Origin: Pseudomonadota bacterium
Lineage (GTDB): Bacteria; Pseudomonadota; Gammaproteobacteria; Burkholderiales; Burkholderiaceae_C
Reading direction: 5' to 3'
DNA length: 56,743 nucleotides
Assembly (NCBI GenBank): GCA_021816585.1
Contig: JAKAXL010000018.1
Location: forward strand, 1 to 56,743
A model generated the notes under the pieces. That model was not told the origin of the DNA and searched no databases. It saw only the letters and a list, made by a program, of their open reading frames with translations. The position numbers and the translations under genes are program-made. Below, one piece after another: positions 26,025 to 36,287 of this stretch (the first letter of the stretch is position 1; every line of letters begins with the position of its first letter).

Positions 26025-26240
26025 ATGACCCCACGACTGCAATCGACCATCCGCTGCCCGCATTGCGGCCACGCGCAGCTCGAGACCATGCCCGAGGGCG
26101 CCTGCCAGTGGTTCTACGAATGCCGCGCCTGCCACGCGGTGCTCAGCCCCAGGCCGGGCGACTGCTGCGTGTTCTGCTCCTACGGCGACGTGCCTTGCCC
26201 GCCGGTGCAACTGCAGCGCGCCGCGTCCGGCCCCGGCTGA
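26025..26240 (+). CDS. GDCCVxC-domain small metal-binding protein
   Basis: 71 residues. It has two zinc-ribbon-like C-x-x-C motifs (IRCPHCGH, ECRACH) and the family signature GDCCVFCSYGDVPCPP. In some genomes the middle Cys of this family is selenocysteine; here it is an ordinary Cys. The function is unknown. The frequent neighbourhood with MerE-like transporters suggests handling of thiol-reactive metals. It follows the merE-like gene by 13 bases, so the two probably form a bicistronic operon. It is cytoplasmic, with no signal peptide. Confidence 0.8.
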   Translation: MTPRLQSTIRCPHCGHAQLETMPEGACQWFYECRACHAVLSPRPGDCCVFCSYGDVPCPPVQLQRAASGPG

Positions 26241-26267
26241 GCCGCGCGGGCAGGGGACGCGGAGGCC

Positions 26268-26561
26268 TCAGCGCAACGGCACGTAGCGGCGCTCGCCGCT
26301 GCGACGGTGCTGGTACACGGCCATCGGGCGTTTGCTGACCGGGTCGACGAAGCTCTCGTCGGTGCGCTCCCAGTCGGATTCGGGCGGCGGCGCGTCGGAC
26401 TCGCCGTAGCGCAGGCGTTCGAACAGCGTGCCCACCAGCAGCAGCACGCCCAGCACCAGCGCCTCGATCGCGGCGCCGCGCGCACCGTGCCCCAGCACCA
26501 GCGCCAGCACCCCGCCGACGCTCAGCGCGGCACCCAGCAGCAGGACGAAGATTCGAAGCAT
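26268..26561 (-). CDS. Small membrane protein, uncharacterised
   Basis: 97 residues. Two membrane helices (~3-25 and ~32-48) are followed by a cytoplasmic tail with acidic stretches ([17 protein letters not shown]) and a basic end ([15 protein letters not shown]). The tail motif F-x-D-P-V-S-x-R-P-M-x-V-Y is reminiscent of conserved small proteins of this group, but I cannot name a family. It is convergent with the GDCCVxC gene and lies upstream of the next minus-strand promoter. Confidence 0.65.
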   Translation of the reverse strand: MLRIFVLLLGAALSVGGVLALVLGHGARGAAIEALVLGVLLLVGTLFERLRYGESDAPPPESDWERTDESFVDPVSKRPMAVYQHRRSGERRYVPLR

Positions 26562-26618
26562 GTCAGGGCTGTGCTCCCCCCGGGGGGCGGCGAACGCAGT
26601 GAGCGGGGGTCCACCATG

Positions 26619-26939
26619 TCACGCGGGGTCGATGACCACGGCGGTGCCGTAGGCGACGATCTCGCTCATCGACTGTCCGAGCTCGGAGGAGTCGAAGCGC
26701 ATCATCACGATCGCGTTGGCCTTGCGCATCAGCGCGTTCTCGACCATGCGGTCGACGGCGTGGCGCCTGGCCTCCTCGAGCATCTGCGTGTACTCGGGGA
26801 TCTCGCCGCCGACGATGGTGCGCAGGCCGGCCATCATGTTGCCGCCGATGCCCCGGCTGCGCACGGTGACGCCGAACACGTGGCCTTTCACCTCGACGAT
26901 GGTGTGGCCGGGGACGTTCTCGGTGGTGACGATGAGCAT
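26619..26939 (-). CDS. YbjQ/UPF0145 family protein
   Basis: 106 residues, the usual length. Family motifs are [20 protein letters not shown] near residues 19-38, [20 protein letters not shown] and RFDSSELG, ending in YGTAVVI. These proteins form pentameric rings resembling the heavy-metal-binding domain DUF74, with no settled function. ATG at 26939 gives the canonical [11 protein letters not shown] start. Confidence 0.9.
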   Translation of the reverse strand: MLIVTTENVPGHTIVEVKGHVFGVTVRSRGIGGNMMAGLRTIVGGEIPEYTQMLEEARRHAVDRMVENALMRKANAIVMMRFDSSELGQSMSEIVAYGTAVVIDPA

Positions 26940-27119
26940 GGCGGGCCTCGCACGCGTGGGGAACGCCGCAAGCGTAGCAGCCCGCGCTGCTGTGCGGCAC
27001 CATGCTGCGGCCGGTGCCACCCACCCGCTTCGGGGGTGTGTGCGCCGGCCCTGCCTGCCGATATGCTGGGGTCGGCGCCGGGCCCCCGCGCTGCCGTCGG
27101 TCCACCCTGGAGAATCGTG

Positions 27120-28490
27120 ATGAGTCAGACGACCAAGTACCTGCTCGACGAAAGCCGCATTCCCAAGGCCTGGTACAACATCCAGGCCGATCTTCCGAAG
27201 CCGCTGCCGCCGGTGCTGCACCCGGGAACCCTCGCGCCCATCGGCCCGGACGACCTTGCCCCGCTGTTCCCGATGGCGCTGATCGCGCAGGAGGTCAGCA
27301 CCGAGCGCGAGATCGAGATCCCCGAGCCGGTGCGCGAGGTCTATCGGCTGTGGCGCCCGGCGCCGCTGTACCGCGCGCACCGCCTGGAGCGCGCGCTGCA
27401 GACCCCGGCCAAGATCTTCTACAAGTACGAAGGGGTCAGTCCGGCCGGCAGCCACAAGCCCAACACCGCGGTGCCGCAGGCCTTCTACAACGCGCAGGCC
27501 GGGGTGCGGCGACTGACCACCGAGACCGGGGCCGGGCAATGGGGGACCTCGCTGGCTTTCGCCGGGCAGCTGTTCGGCCTCGAGGTGCTGGTGTTCCAGG
27601 TTCGCGTGTCCTTCGACCAGAAGCCGTACCGCCGCGCCGTCATGGAGACCTACGGCGCGCGCTGCCTGCCGTCGCCGTCGGACCAGACCGAGTACGGGCG
27701 GCGCGTGCTGGCGGCACGCCCGGACCACCCCGGCAGCCTGGGGATCGCGATCTCCGAGGCCGTGGAACTGGCGGCGCAACGCGACGACACCAAGTACGCG
27801 CTGGGTTCGGTGCTGAACCATGTGCTGATGCACCAGACGGTCATCGGGCTGGAAGCCATGGAGCAGATGCAACTGGCCGATGCGTGGCCCGACGTGGTCG
27901 TCGGCTGCACCGGCGGAGGCTCCAATTTCGCGGGCATCGCCTTTCCGTTCATCGGCCATGGGCTGCGCGGCGGGCCCCGGCCGCGCATCGTCGCGGTCGA
28001 GCCGGCGGCCTGCCCGTCGCTGACCCGCGGGCGCTATGCCTACGACTTCGGGGACACCGGGCACATGACCCCGCTGGCGAAGATGCACACGCTGGGCTCG
28101 AGTTTCACGCCGCCGGGTTTCCACGCCGGCGGATTGCGCTACCACGGCATGGCGCCGCTGGTGTCGCACCTCAGGCAGCTCGGGCTGCTCGAGGCCGTGG
28201 CCTACACGCAGGGCGAATGCTTCGCCGCCGGCGTGCAGTTCGCGCGCACCGAAGGCATCGTGCCGGCGCCCGAGGCCAACCACGCGGTGAAGGGGGCGAT
28301 CGAGGAAGCGCTGCGCTGCAAGCGCGAGGGGCGCAGCGAGACCATCCTGTTCAATCTCTGCGGCCACGGGCATTTCGACATGTCGGCCTACCAGAAGTAC
28401 TTCGCCGGGGAGTTGCGCGACGAGTCCTACGACGAGAGCGAACTGGCGATGGCGCTGGCCGGCCTGCCCAGCGTGCCGGAGCCGGCCTGA
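27120..28490 (+). CDS. TrpB2-type PLP-dependent tryptophan synthase beta chain homologue
   Basis: 456 residues, longer than TrpB1, as typical for TrpB2. The PLP-lysine motif is [11 protein letters not shown] (Lys in H-K-P). The phosphate-binding loop is [10 protein letters not shown], and [13 protein letters not shown] is the conserved catalytic Glu region. TrpB2 makes tryptophan from indole and serine, usually without TrpA. In many proteobacteria it stands alone and may scavenge indole or use another nucleophile. No trpA is adjacent. CTGGAG lies before the ATG at 27120. Confidence 0.9.
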   Translation: MSQTTKYLLDESRIPKAWYNIQADLPKPLPPVLHPGTLAPIGPDDLAPLFPMALIAQEVSTEREIEIPEPVREVYRLWRPAPLYRAHRLERALQTPAKIFYKYEGVSPAGSHKPNTAVPQAFYNAQAGVRRLTTETGAGQWGTSLAFAGQLFGLEVLVFQVRVSFDQKPYRRAVMETYGARCLPSPSDQTEYGRRVLAARPDHPGSLGIAISEAVELAAQRDDTKYALGSVLNHVLMHQTVIGLEAMEQMQLADAWPDVVVGCTGGGSNFAGIAFPFIGHGLRGGPRPRIVAVEPAACPSLTRGRYAYDFGDTGHMTPLAKMHTLGSSFTPPGFHAGGLRYHGMAPLVSHLRQLGLLEAVAYTQGECFAAGVQFARTEGIVPAPEANHAVKGAIEEALRCKREGRSETILFNLCGHGHFDMSAYQKYFAGELRDESYDESELAMALAGLPSVPEPA

Positions 28491-28506
28491 GGGCGCCGCG
28501 GCGCCC
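28491..28506. repeat. 16-bp perfect GC palindrome between convergent genes
   Basis: GGGCGCCGCGGCGCCC begins directly after the trpB2 stop and lies before the end of the convergent exported-protein gene. It could form a hairpin limiting read-through on both strands, but it has no T-tract, so it is not a standard intrinsic terminator. Confidence 0.4.
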
Positions 28507-28559
28507 CGGCAGTTCGCATCCGCGGCTGCCGCGTCGCTCTCCCGGGCCGTCCCGCGGCC

Positions 28560-30233
28560 TCAGCGCAGGCGGCTGGCGACGATCACGTTGCGCCAGCCGT
28601 TGAACTGCTGCCACGCCGCACTCACGCTGCCGGCGGCGTCGACCGTCAGCGCCGGGAAACTGGCCTGCACGGTGCCCCGCGGGTCGGACAGCAGCTGCGC
28701 CGGCTGCCACTGCGCGCGCGCCGCGTCGAAGCGCGCGGCCAGCACCTGCAGGCCCTGCGTGGTGTCCTGATACCACGCGCACACCAGGTTGCCGGCCGGG
28801 TCGGACACCAGCACCGGGTTGCCGGCGCTGCGCTGGCCGGCCGGGTCGATGCGCGTGCCCGGCTGCGGCGCCGCGGCGCCGCGCATCCAGCGCGCGGCCT
28901 CGATCACGTCGGGGCTGCCCGCACGCGCCTGCTGCTCCCAGGCCAGCGCCAGGTTCCCGGCGGGGTCGAAGGCGATGGCCGCGGCGACCGCGGCTGCGCG
29001 CAGCCCGGGCGCGCGCGCGGTGCGCGCGGCGGCGCCGCGCCAGGGGCGCAGTTGCATGCGCCGCAGCGCGATGCGGCGCGCATCGCCGTCGCCCTGGATC
29101 CACGCCGCGCCGACGCGGCCCGCGGCGTCGAGCGCCAGCAGCGGCCTGCGCGCATGCGCGCCGCGTGCACTGAGCCGACGTGGCGCCGACCACGCGCGCC
29201 CCAGCCAGCGGCTGGCGGCCACGCGCTCGTGTCCGTCGCGCCCGCGTTCCCACGCGGCGACGAACAGGTCGTCGCCGGCCCCGGCGACCACCGGGGCGTA
29301 GTCGGGCGGCGCCGCCGTGTCGAGTTCACGCGCGCGGCTCCAGCGCCGGCCGTTCCAGTACGCGGCCCACACGGCGGTGTGGCGCGCGTCGGGTTGCTGC
29401 CACACGGCGACCGCATGGCCGGCCGCATCCGCCGCCAGCTGCACCGTACCGGGGCCGGCGCGCAAGCCGGGCGCATCCAGGCGCTTCGGCGCGCCGGCGT
29501 CGGCGCCGCCGAGCACGCGCGCCAGCAACTCGGCATGGCCGTGCAACTGCTGCACCCACGCGGCGAGCACCCGTCCGTCGGCCAGCGTGACCAGCGCCGG
29601 CAGCGTGGAGCCGCCGGCATGCGGCAGGTCGATGGCGCGCGGCGCCTGCCACGAGTCGGTGTCGGCGACATAGCGGCTGGCCTCGATGGCGCTGCGCCGG
29701 CCGTCCGACTGGAACCACGCGGCGAGCACGTCGCCGCCGGCGGCGGACGCCAGCTGCACCTCGCGCGCACCGCGGCCGGGGCGGCGCGCGCTGCGCCGGT
29801 CGTCGATCTGCAGCGGCTCGCTCCAGCGGCTGCAGGCGGTGCGGAAGCGGCTGTGCCACGCACTCGAAGCCCGCCCCCGCAGGCGCAGCGTGTAGCGCGT
29901 GCAGTCGGCCAGCGGCAGCGCCGGCTCGAGTCGCAGCGTGTCGCCGCTGACGCGCCGCACGAGGCCGACCGGGATGCCGAGCGGCCCCAGCAGTTCCACG
30001 CCTGCGTGCAGCGCGTCCAGCGCGCCGCGTGCGGAGTCGAAGCGCAGCCGCGGCTGGACCAGGCGCTGCACCGATCGCGCGCCGTCGAGCGGAAGCACGG
30101 ATGCCGGCGCGCCGCGCTGCGCACCGCCTGGGGCGGGGCCGGCGACGGCCGTGCCGGCAGCGGCCACGCCCGCCAGCATGGCGAGCAGCGTGAAGGTGCA
30201 GGGCAGGGGACTGCGGCGGGCGGGCACGGGCAT
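28560..30233 (-). CDS. Exported repeat protein, probable beta-propeller
   Basis: 557 residues with a signal peptide (FTLLAMLAGVAAAGTAVAGP). Residues ~45-130 look like an Ig-like Big_5 domain (LRLEPALPLADCTRYTLRLRG). The rest is built of ~40-50-residue repeats with a conserved pattern: D-A-A-G-x-hydrophobic-A-A-W, W-x-x-A-x-x-L, then hydrophobic-x-A-x-R-W, as in sialidase-like or YncE-like propellers. Catalytic residues of sialidases are not evident. A binding or structural role in the periplasm or at the surface is likely. ATG 30233 starts the signal peptide. Confidence 0.65.
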   Translation of the reverse strand: MPVPARRSPLPCTFTLLAMLAGVAAAGTAVAGPAPGGAQRGAPASVLPLDGARSVQRLVQPRLRFDSARGALDALHAGVELLGPLGIPVGLVRRVSGDTLRLEPALPLADCTRYTLRLRGRASSAWHSRFRTACSRWSEPLQIDDRRSARRPGRGAREVQLASAAGGDVLAAWFQSDGRRSAIEASRYVADTDSWQAPRAIDLPHAGGSTLPALVTLADGRVLAAWVQQLHGHAELLARVLGGADAGAPKRLDAPGLRAGPGTVQLAADAAGHAVAVWQQPDARHTAVWAAYWNGRRWSRARELDTAAPPDYAPVVAGAGDDLFVAAWERGRDGHERVAASRWLGRAWSAPRRLSARGAHARRPLLALDAAGRVGAAWIQGDGDARRIALRRMQLRPWRGAAARTARAPGLRAAAVAAAIAFDPAGNLALAWEQQARAGSPDVIEAARWMRGAAAPQPGTRIDPAGQRSAGNPVLVSDPAGNLVCAWYQDTTQGLQVLAARFDAARAQWQPAQLLSDPRGTVQASFPALTVDAAGSVSAAWQQFNGWRNVIVASRLR

Positions 30234-30341
30234 GGCGATGCGGGGCGGGCTGGTCTGGCGCAAGTATGGCACCAATGGCAGCCGCGGCCCGCAGGGCGCG
30301 GGCGGTGGCGCGCGCCGCCGCGCCGGATGCCTCGCGGGTCC

Positions 30342-31502
30342 TCAGCCGGCCATCTGCAGCGCGACGCAGCAGCGGTTGCGCCCGCTGGCCTTGGCGCCGT
30401 ACAGCGCGGTGTCGGCGCGCGCCAGCAGGTCGTCGATGCCGTCGTCGCGATGCGCCTGCGCGATGCCGATCGACACCGTCAGGCACAGCCCCTCGGCCAG
30501 CGCCGACCAGTCATGGCCCTGCACCAGCCGGCGCAGGCGCTCGGCGACTTCCACGGCGTCCGGCTCGCCGGTGGCCGGCATCAGCAAGATGAACTCCTCG
30601 CCGCCGAAGCGCGCCAACTGGTCGCCGGCGCGCAGGTGACGCTGCAGCAGTTCGACCAGCGTGCGCAGCGTGCGGTCGCCGGTGAGGTGGCCGCGGTCGT
30701 CGTTGACGCTCTTGAACCAGTCGATGTCGATCATCGCCACGCAGCATTCGAGGTGGCCGCGGCGCACCTGTTCGAGTTCATGCTGCAGCAACGGCAGCAG
30801 CCCGTCGCGGTTGAGCGCGCCGGTCAGCCCGTCGCGGGTGGCGCGCTCGCGCGCGGCTGCGGCCTCGGCGGCCAGGCGGGCGGCATGCTGCAGCGAGCGC
30901 GCGCGCAGCGCCATGGCACGGAAGTTCAGCACGATGCAGCGCAACAGCAGGCTCGAGATGCCGATGCCGGCGGCGGCTCGCACCCACGGCGACGCCCGCA
31001 GTTGCGGCTGCATCGCCCCCAGCACCGGCATCTTCCACAGCAGCAGCCCGAACAGCAGGCTGATCAGCACCCACATGCCCAGCGCGCTGCGCAGCGGCAG
31101 GCGCAGCGCGCCGAACGAGAACACGACGAACATCACACCCACGAAATATCCGGTGAGCGCCGGCGCCCACAGGATCGCCCCGAGTTGCAGCGCGATGGCC
31201 CAGGCCATCTGCAGACCGGTGAAGTTCGGGTTCGCGTTGTTCTCTCCGACACCGGCCAGTTGCAGCGAACCGAACACCAGCACGTGCAGCCCCGCCGCGG
31301 CCGCGTACACCGGAAGCAGCCCGCCGGGCGCGGCGCCGCCACGCCAGAACAGGCCCAGCACGACGAGGTCGATGGCATAGCTGAGTCCGGAGATCGCGGT
31401 CGCCAGCGCGCGACGCTGCCGGCGGCGCAGCGCCTGTGGCGCGGCGCCGTCGCCATCGGCGGCACGGCCTGTCCACCCTTCGTCGAGCAAGGTCCCCGGC
31501 AT
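30342..31502 (-). CDS. Membrane-bound GGDEF diguanylate cyclase
   Basis: 386 residues. About six membrane segments (~35-195: LSYAIDLVVLGLF, LLPVYAAAAGLHVLVFGS, VGVMFVVFSFGAL and others) are followed by a short coiled linker and a GGDEF domain (~215-380). The active site reads G-G-E-E-F in ARFGGEEFILLMP; TRDGLTGALNRDG, IDIDWFKSVND and GHLTGD are intact. It should make c-di-GMP at the inner membrane in response to a membrane or periplasmic cue. The membrane part resembles general GGDEF-linked 6TM sensors, and the ligand is unknown. The extreme N-terminus is uncertain. Confidence 0.88.
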   Translation of the reverse strand: MPGTLLDEGWTGRAADGDGAAPQALRRRQRRALATAISGLSYAIDLVVLGLFWRGGAAPGGLLPVYAAAAGLHVLVFGSLQLAGVGENNANPNFTGLQMAWAIALQLGAILWAPALTGYFVGVMFVVFSFGALRLPLRSALGMWVLISLLFGLLLWKMPVLGAMQPQLRASPWVRAAAGIGISSLLLRCIVLNFRAMALRARSLQHAARLAAEAAAARERATRDGLTGALNRDGLLPLLQHELEQVRRGHLECCVAMIDIDWFKSVNDDRGHLTGDRTLRTLVELLQRHLRAGDQLARFGGEEFILLMPATGEPDAVEVAERLRRLVQGHDWSALAEGLCLTVSIGIAQAHRDDGIDDLLARADTALYGAKASGRNRCCVALQMAG

Positions 31503-31636
31503 GCATTCCCCCGCGACCGCCGTGCCTGCGGCGCACGGACGGTTCCTTCACCAAGGCTATGCGGCCGGCGCCGGCGCGTCCTTGTCCTGGCGCAACAACC
31601 CGCCGATGCGCGTGCCGGCGGATGGACGCCGGCCGG

Positions 31637-32671
31637 TCAGGCGGCGTTCGCGGATTGCACGGCGGCCTGCGCGTCGCGCAAGGCCTGCGCGGCGAGGTCG
31701 AGGCTGCGCAGCCGCAGCGCGGGGTCGTGGACGTCGCTGACCAGGATGAACTCGTCGGCCTGCGTGGCCTGCGCCAGGGTCTCGAGCCCGGTGCGCACGG
31801 TCTGCGGGCCGCCGATCACCGCGGCGCCGAGGAAATCGGCGATCGCCGCGCGCTCCTGCGGGTGCAGGCCCTGCAGGAAACCGTGCACCGGCGGCGGCAG
31901 CTGGCCGCGGCGCCCGGTGATGATGCCGAGCACGCGCTGGTAGGTGCTGCTGGCCAGGAAGTCGGCCTGCGCGTCGTCCTCGGCGGCGATCAGCGGCACG
32001 CCGATGGCCACGTACGGCTGCTGCAGCACCTCGGAGGGCTGGAAGCGGCTGCGGTACAGCTCGAGGGCCTGCAGCAGCAGGCGCGGCGCGAAGTGCGATG
32101 CGAAGGCGAAGGGCAGTCCCATCTGCGCCGCCAGCGAGGCCGAGAACAGGCTGGAGCCGAGCAGCCAGATGGGCACGCGCGTGCCGGCGCCGGGGGTCGC
32201 GACGAGGCGCTGCCCGGGTTGCGGCGGCGCCAGCAGCTGCTGCAGCTCGGCGACGTCGCGGGGGAAGTCGTCCTCGCTCTCGACGCGGTCGCGGCGCAGC
32301 GCGCGCATGGTCAGCGGGTCGGTGCCGGGTGCGCGGCCGAGGCCGAGGTCGATGCGCCCGGGGTACAGCTCGGCCAGCGTGCCGAAGGCCTCGGCGACGA
32401 CCAGCGGTGCGTGGTTGGGCAGCATCACCCCGCCGGAGCCGACGCGGATGCTGTGCGTGGCGCCGGCGATGTGGCCGATCAGCACCGCGGTGGCCGAACT
32501 GGCGATGCCCGGCATGTTGTGGTGCTCGGCGAGCCAGTAGCGCACGAAGCCCAGCTGTTCGACATGGCGCGCGGTGCGCAGTGCGATGTCCAGGGCGTCG
32601 GCGACACTGCCTCCCTCGCGCACCGCGACGAGGTCGAGCATGGAAAGACGAATTCGCGAAATGGCGTGCAT
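31637..32671 (-). CDS. LLM-class (luciferase-like) flavin-dependent monooxygenase
   Basis: About 344 residues of TIM-barrel type. Diagnostic motifs of the luciferase-like family without F420 preference are [13 protein letters not shown] at the start, [48 protein letters not shown] and PIWLLGSS. The last residues follow the usual family end. Substrate unknown; this subgroup is found in many proteobacteria without an assigned pathway. ATGs at 32671 and 32683 are both possible. It is divergent from the exported nuclease gene. Confidence 0.85.
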   Translation of the reverse strand: MHAISRIRLSMLDLVAVREGGSVADALDIALRTARHVEQLGFVRYWLAEHHNMPGIASSATAVLIGHIAGATHSIRVGSGGVMLPNHAPLVVAEAFGTLAELYPGRIDLGLGRAPGTDPLTMRALRRDRVESEDDFPRDVAELQQLLAPPQPGQRLVATPGAGTRVPIWLLGSSLFSASLAAQMGLPFAFASHFAPRLLLQALELYRSRFQPSEVLQQPYVAIGVPLIAAEDDAQADFLASSTYQRVLGIITGRRGQLPPPVHGFLQGLHPQERAAIADFLGAAVIGGPQTVRTGLETLAQATQADEFILVSDVHDPALRLRSLDLAAQALRDAQAAVQSANAA

Positions 32672-32796
32672 GATGGGGAACATTGTGCCGCGCCGCGGCG
32701 CGGCGTGCAGCGCGGCCTGCGGCGCACGCGACAGCAGCACGCAGGCACAATGGCGCGCCTTTCGAACTCGAACTCGCGCGGCCCCGCGTCGTTGCC

Positions 32797-33447
32797 ATGA
32801 CCCTGTTCCATTCCCGTTGCGCGGCCGTGCCGCGTCCATCGTGCGCGCCGGCGCGGCGCTGGCTGGCCGGCGTGTTGCTGCTCGCCGTCTGGCTGGGCGC
32901 GGCCTCGGCGGCGCGGGCGCATGCGCGTTTCGACGATTCCCACGCGAGTCGCGGCTTCGTGTTCCCGCTGTCGGCGGCGCTGCCCGATCCGCGCCTCACT
33001 CCGGGCGCGCTGAACCCGCGGGTGGCGCCCGACAAGCTGCGCGCCACGATCTGCCGCAGGCGCGGCTACACGCGGTCGATCCGTCCGCCGGAGCGCTACA
33101 CCGAGCGCCTGAAGCGCAGGCAGATCCGCGAGTACGGCTACGCCGATCACCGGCTGGGCGACTACGAGGAGGACCACCTGATCCCGCTGGAGCTCGGCGG
33201 CGCGCCGGCCGATCCGCGCAACCTGTGGCCGCAGCCGCACCGCGTGGACGGCGGCTGGGGCAGCTACGCCAAGGACCGCCTGGAGGACCGCCTGCATGCG
33301 CTGGTCTGCGAGGGCCGTGTTCCGCTGGCGCAGGCGCAGCGCGAGATCGCCTCCGACTGGATCGCCGCGTACCGGCGCTACGTCGGCCCGCAGCCGCAGT
33401 CGCAGCGCCATCATGAGCGGCGCGGGCACGAGCGCTGGATTCACTAA
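32797..33447 (+). CDS. Exported HNH-like endonuclease domain protein
   Basis: 216 residues with a signal peptide ([19 protein letters not shown]). The C-terminal half carries an HNH-like core: [24 protein letters not shown], where E-D-H and N-L-W-P-Q are the usual metal and phosphate ligands. [18 protein letters not shown] follows, as in other exported members. It probably cuts nucleic acid in the periplasm or outside, for nutrient use or defence. No immunity gene is obvious. ATG 32797 was chosen for the signal peptide. Confidence 0.75.
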   Translation: MTLFHSRCAAVPRPSCAPARRWLAGVLLLAVWLGAASAARAHARFDDSHASRGFVFPLSAALPDPRLTPGALNPRVAPDKLRATICRRRGYTRSIRPPERYTERLKRRQIREYGYADHRLGDYEEDHLIPLELGGAPADPRNLWPQPHRVDGGWGSYAKDRLEDRLHALVCEGRVPLAQAQREIASDWIAAYRRYVGPQPQSQRHHERRGHERWIH

Positions 33448-33534
33448 AATGCAGCCATGCCCGTGGACCAAGCCCCGGGCCGGTGCGGGCCGCGCGACGC
33501 GGCCTGCCGCACAACCCACGTCGTTCCCCCCTCG

Positions 33535-34338
33535 ATGAAACTGCTGCGCTCCCTGCTGTTCGCCGTGGCCCTGGCCGCCGGCTCGACGCTGGCCGCCGGC
33601 GCGGCGCCCGCCGTGCCGTCGATCCACGACGTGTACACCGCGGCCACCACCGGCCACCTGAACCAGGCGCGCGGCGAGATCGACCAGGTGCTGGCCGCCT
33701 ATCCGAACTCGGCGAAGGCGCATTTCGTGTCGGCGCGCATCGCGGCGCTGCAGGGACGCTGGCCGCTGGCCGCTTCCGAGCTGGCGAAGGCGCGCAGCCT
33801 CGACCCCGGCCTGTCCTTCGAGCATCGCGACACGCTGCAGGCCTTCACGCGGCAGGTCGATGCGCATGTCGGGCGCGCGGCGGCTCCCGCGCCGGCGCGC
33901 CGCGGATTCCCGCTGGGCACCATCGGCATCGCGCTGGCGGTGCTGGCGGTGCTGGTGCTGTGGGCCGTGTACCGGGCCTCGCGCCGGCCGCAGGCGATGC
34001 CGCAGGGTTGGCCCGCGCCGGGCGCGGGGTACCCGGCCGGCTACCCGCAGCCGGGCGCGGCTGCGATGCCCGGCGGCTACGCGCCGGGCGCGGCCACGGG
34101 CAGCGGAATGCTCGGCGCGGTCGGCACCGGGCTGGCGATGGGGGCGGGGGTGGCGGCCGGCGAGATGCTGGTGGACAAGCTGTTCGACCCGTCGCGCGGC
34201 GCGGCGCCCACGTGGGACGCCGGCAACGCGGGACAGGCGCCGCTGGATGCCGGGCCGCTGCCCGACGACCAGGATTTCGGGATCTCCGACGCGGGCTCGT
34301 GGGGTGACGATTCCTCGGATTCGGGCAGCTGGAACTGA
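33535..34338 (+). CDS. Membrane-anchored TPR-like protein
   Basis: 267 residues with a signal or anchor segment at the start (LLRSLLFAVALAAGSTLAAG). A short helical-repeat region follows at ~35-110 (DVYTAATTGHLNQARGEIDQ, KAHFVSARIAALQGRWPLAA), then a membrane helix at ~128-148, a Gly/Pro/Ala-rich stretch, a Gly-rich glycine-zipper-like segment (GTGLAMGAGVAAGEMLVDKLF) and an acidic tail ending DSGSWN. It resembles tetratricopeptide-bearing membrane proteins of unknown function in Burkholderiales. The ATG at 33535 is chosen for the signal segment. It follows the nuclease gene by 87 bases on the same strand. Confidence 0.7.
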   Translation: MKLLRSLLFAVALAAGSTLAAGAAPAVPSIHDVYTAATTGHLNQARGEIDQVLAAYPNSAKAHFVSARIAALQGRWPLAASELAKARSLDPGLSFEHRDTLQAFTRQVDAHVGRAAAPAPARRGFPLGTIGIALAVLAVLVLWAVYRASRRPQAMPQGWPAPGAGYPAGYPQPGAAAMPGGYAPGAATGSGMLGAVGTGLAMGAGVAAGEMLVDKLFDPSRGAAPTWDAGNAGQAPLDAGPLPDDQDFGISDAGSWGDDSSDSGSWN

Positions 34339-34631
34339 TGCGCCGCGTGCCTTCGCCGCCTCGCTCGCGACGCTGCGCGGAGCCATCGAACGCGGGCTTG
34401 ACAGCGGTCACTGCGCCCTGGTGTTTACCCTGAGATGCCGCTTGACATTCAAGGCTACAAAGTCGCAGGGCTGAAAATGCGCGAAAACGCGCGCACGGCA
34501 TGCCAGCCGGTGTATGCTGCGGCCGTTGCAGCGGCCGCCGGCGGGGCGCGGGACCGCACCACAGAATTCGCAGTTTTCGCACGATTCACGAGATTCACAA
34601 GACAACGGTTTCTTCAAGAAAGGAGCATCTG

Positions 34632-36260
34632 ATGAGCGTCGTGCTCGACCCAGTCCATGCACCGGCACACGGTGCCGACCATGCCCACGACCACCCGCAT
34701 GGCTGGCGGCGCTGGCTGTTCTCCACGAACCACAAGGACATCGGGACGATGTACCTGGTGTTCGCGCTGACCATGCTGTTCGTCGGGGGCATCCTGGCGC
34801 TGGGGATCCGCGCCGAGCTGTTCGAGCCGGGGATCCAGTTCCTCAATCCCCAGATGTTCCTGTCGTTCGCGACGATGCACGGCCTGATCATGATCTTCAT
34901 GGCCGTGATGCCGGCGCTGACGGGCCTGGCCAACTGGATGATCCCGCTGCAGATCGGGGCTCCGGACATGGCCTTCCCGCGCATGAACAACCTGAGCTTC
35001 TGGCTGCTGATCCCGGCGGCCATCCTCGGCGTGTCGACCTTCCTGGTGCCGGGCGGAGCGCCCGACGTCGGCTGGACCCTGTACGCGCCGCTGAGCATCC
35101 AGCAGGGCATGAGCATGGATCTGACGATCTTCGCCGTGCACATCCTGGGCGCGTCGTCGATCATGGGCTCGATCAACATCATCGTCACCATCCTGAACAT
35201 GCGCGCGCCCGGCATGACGCTGATGAAGATGCCGATGTTCACGTGGACCTGGCTGATCACCGCGTACCTGCTGATCGCGATCATGCCGGTGCTCGCCGGC
35301 GCGGTCACGATGACCCTGACCGACCGCCACTTCGGCACCAACTTCTTCAACGCCGCCGGCGGCGGTGACCCGGTGCTGTACCAGCATCTGTTCTGGTTCA
35401 TGGGCCACCCCGAGGTGTACGTGCTGATCCTGCCGTCGTTCGGCGTGATGAGCACCGTGGTGCCGACCTTCTCGCGCAAGCCGCTGTTCGGCTACAGCTC
35501 GATGGTCTACGCCACCGCGTCGATCGCCATCCTGTCGTTCATCGTGTGGGCGCACCACATGTTCACCGCCGGCATGCCGACCTTCGGTCAGCTGTTCTTC
35601 ATGTACGCGACCATGCTGATCGCGGTGCCGACCGGCGTGAAGGTGTTCAACTGGGTCGCCACGATGTGGCGCGGCTCGCTGAGCTTCGAGACCCCGATGC
35701 TGTTCGCCATCGGCTTCATCGTGGTGTTCCTGATCGGCGGCTTCACCGGGCTCGTGCTGGCCATGGTGCCGATCGACACCGAGGTCCACAACACCTACTA
35801 CGTGGTCGCCCACTTCCACTACACGATGGTCGCGGGTTCGCTGTTCGCGATCTTCATGGCGGCGTACTACTGGGGTCCGAAGTGGTCGGGCGTGATGTAC
35901 AACGAGCGCGCCGGGCAGATCCACTTCTGGCTGTCGATGATCGGCTTCAACCTGACCTTCTTCCCGCAGTTCTTCCTGGGCATGGGAGGCATGGTCCGTC
36001 GCTACGCCGACTATCCGCTGCAGTTCACCGACTTCAACCAGTTGTCGTCGATCGGCGCGTTCATCTTCGGCCTGGCCCAGGTGTACTTCCTGTTCGCGGT
36101 GGTGCTGCCGATGATCCGCGGGCAGGGCGAGAAGGCCCCGCAGCGTCCGTGGGACGGCGCCGAAGGCCTGGAATGGGAAGTGCCGTCGCCGCCGCCCTTC
36201 CACACCTTCGAGACCCCGCCGCGCCTCAACGAGGCAGCGACTCGCGTGCTGCACGACTGA
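34632..36260 (+). CDS. ctaD: Cytochrome c oxidase subunit I (aa3 type)
   Basis: 542 residues, the normal length. Haem-copper motifs are intact: the low-spin haem His in TMHGLIMIF, the Tyr-His centre in WFMGHPEVYVLILP, the CuB pair AHHMFTAG, and VAHFHYTMVAG for both haems. APDMAFPRMNNLSFW carries the D-channel entry. The protein would reduce O2 to water in the inner membrane while pumping protons. AAAGGAG lies just before the ATG at 34632. No subunit II, III or assembly gene is adjacent and the gene ends in a strong terminator, so it is monocistronic. It is either an isolated extra copy or a split locus. Confidence 0.95.
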   Translation: MSVVLDPVHAPAHGADHAHDHPHGWRRWLFSTNHKDIGTMYLVFALTMLFVGGILALGIRAELFEPGIQFLNPQMFLSFATMHGLIMIFMAVMPALTGLANWMIPLQIGAPDMAFPRMNNLSFWLLIPAAILGVSTFLVPGGAPDVGWTLYAPLSIQQGMSMDLTIFAVHILGASSIMGSINIIVTILNMRAPGMTLMKMPMFTWTWLITAYLLIAIMPVLAGAVTMTLTDRHFGTNFFNAAGGGDPVLYQHLFWFMGHPEVYVLILPSFGVMSTVVPTFSRKPLFGYSSMVYATASIAILSFIVWAHHMFTAGMPTFGQLFFMYATMLIAVPTGVKVFNWVATMWRGSLSFETPMLFAIGFIVVFLIGGFTGLVLAMVPIDTEVHNTYYVVAHFHYTMVAGSLFAIFMAAYYWGPKWSGVMYNERAGQIHFWLSMIGFNLTFFPQFFLGMGGMVRRYADYPLQFTDFNQLSSIGAFIFGLAQVYFLFAVVLPMIRGQGEKAPQRPWDGAEGLEWEVPSPPPFHTFETPPRLNEAATRVLHD

Positions 36261-36287
36261 GTCCGCGACCGAAGCGAGCCAGCTCCT

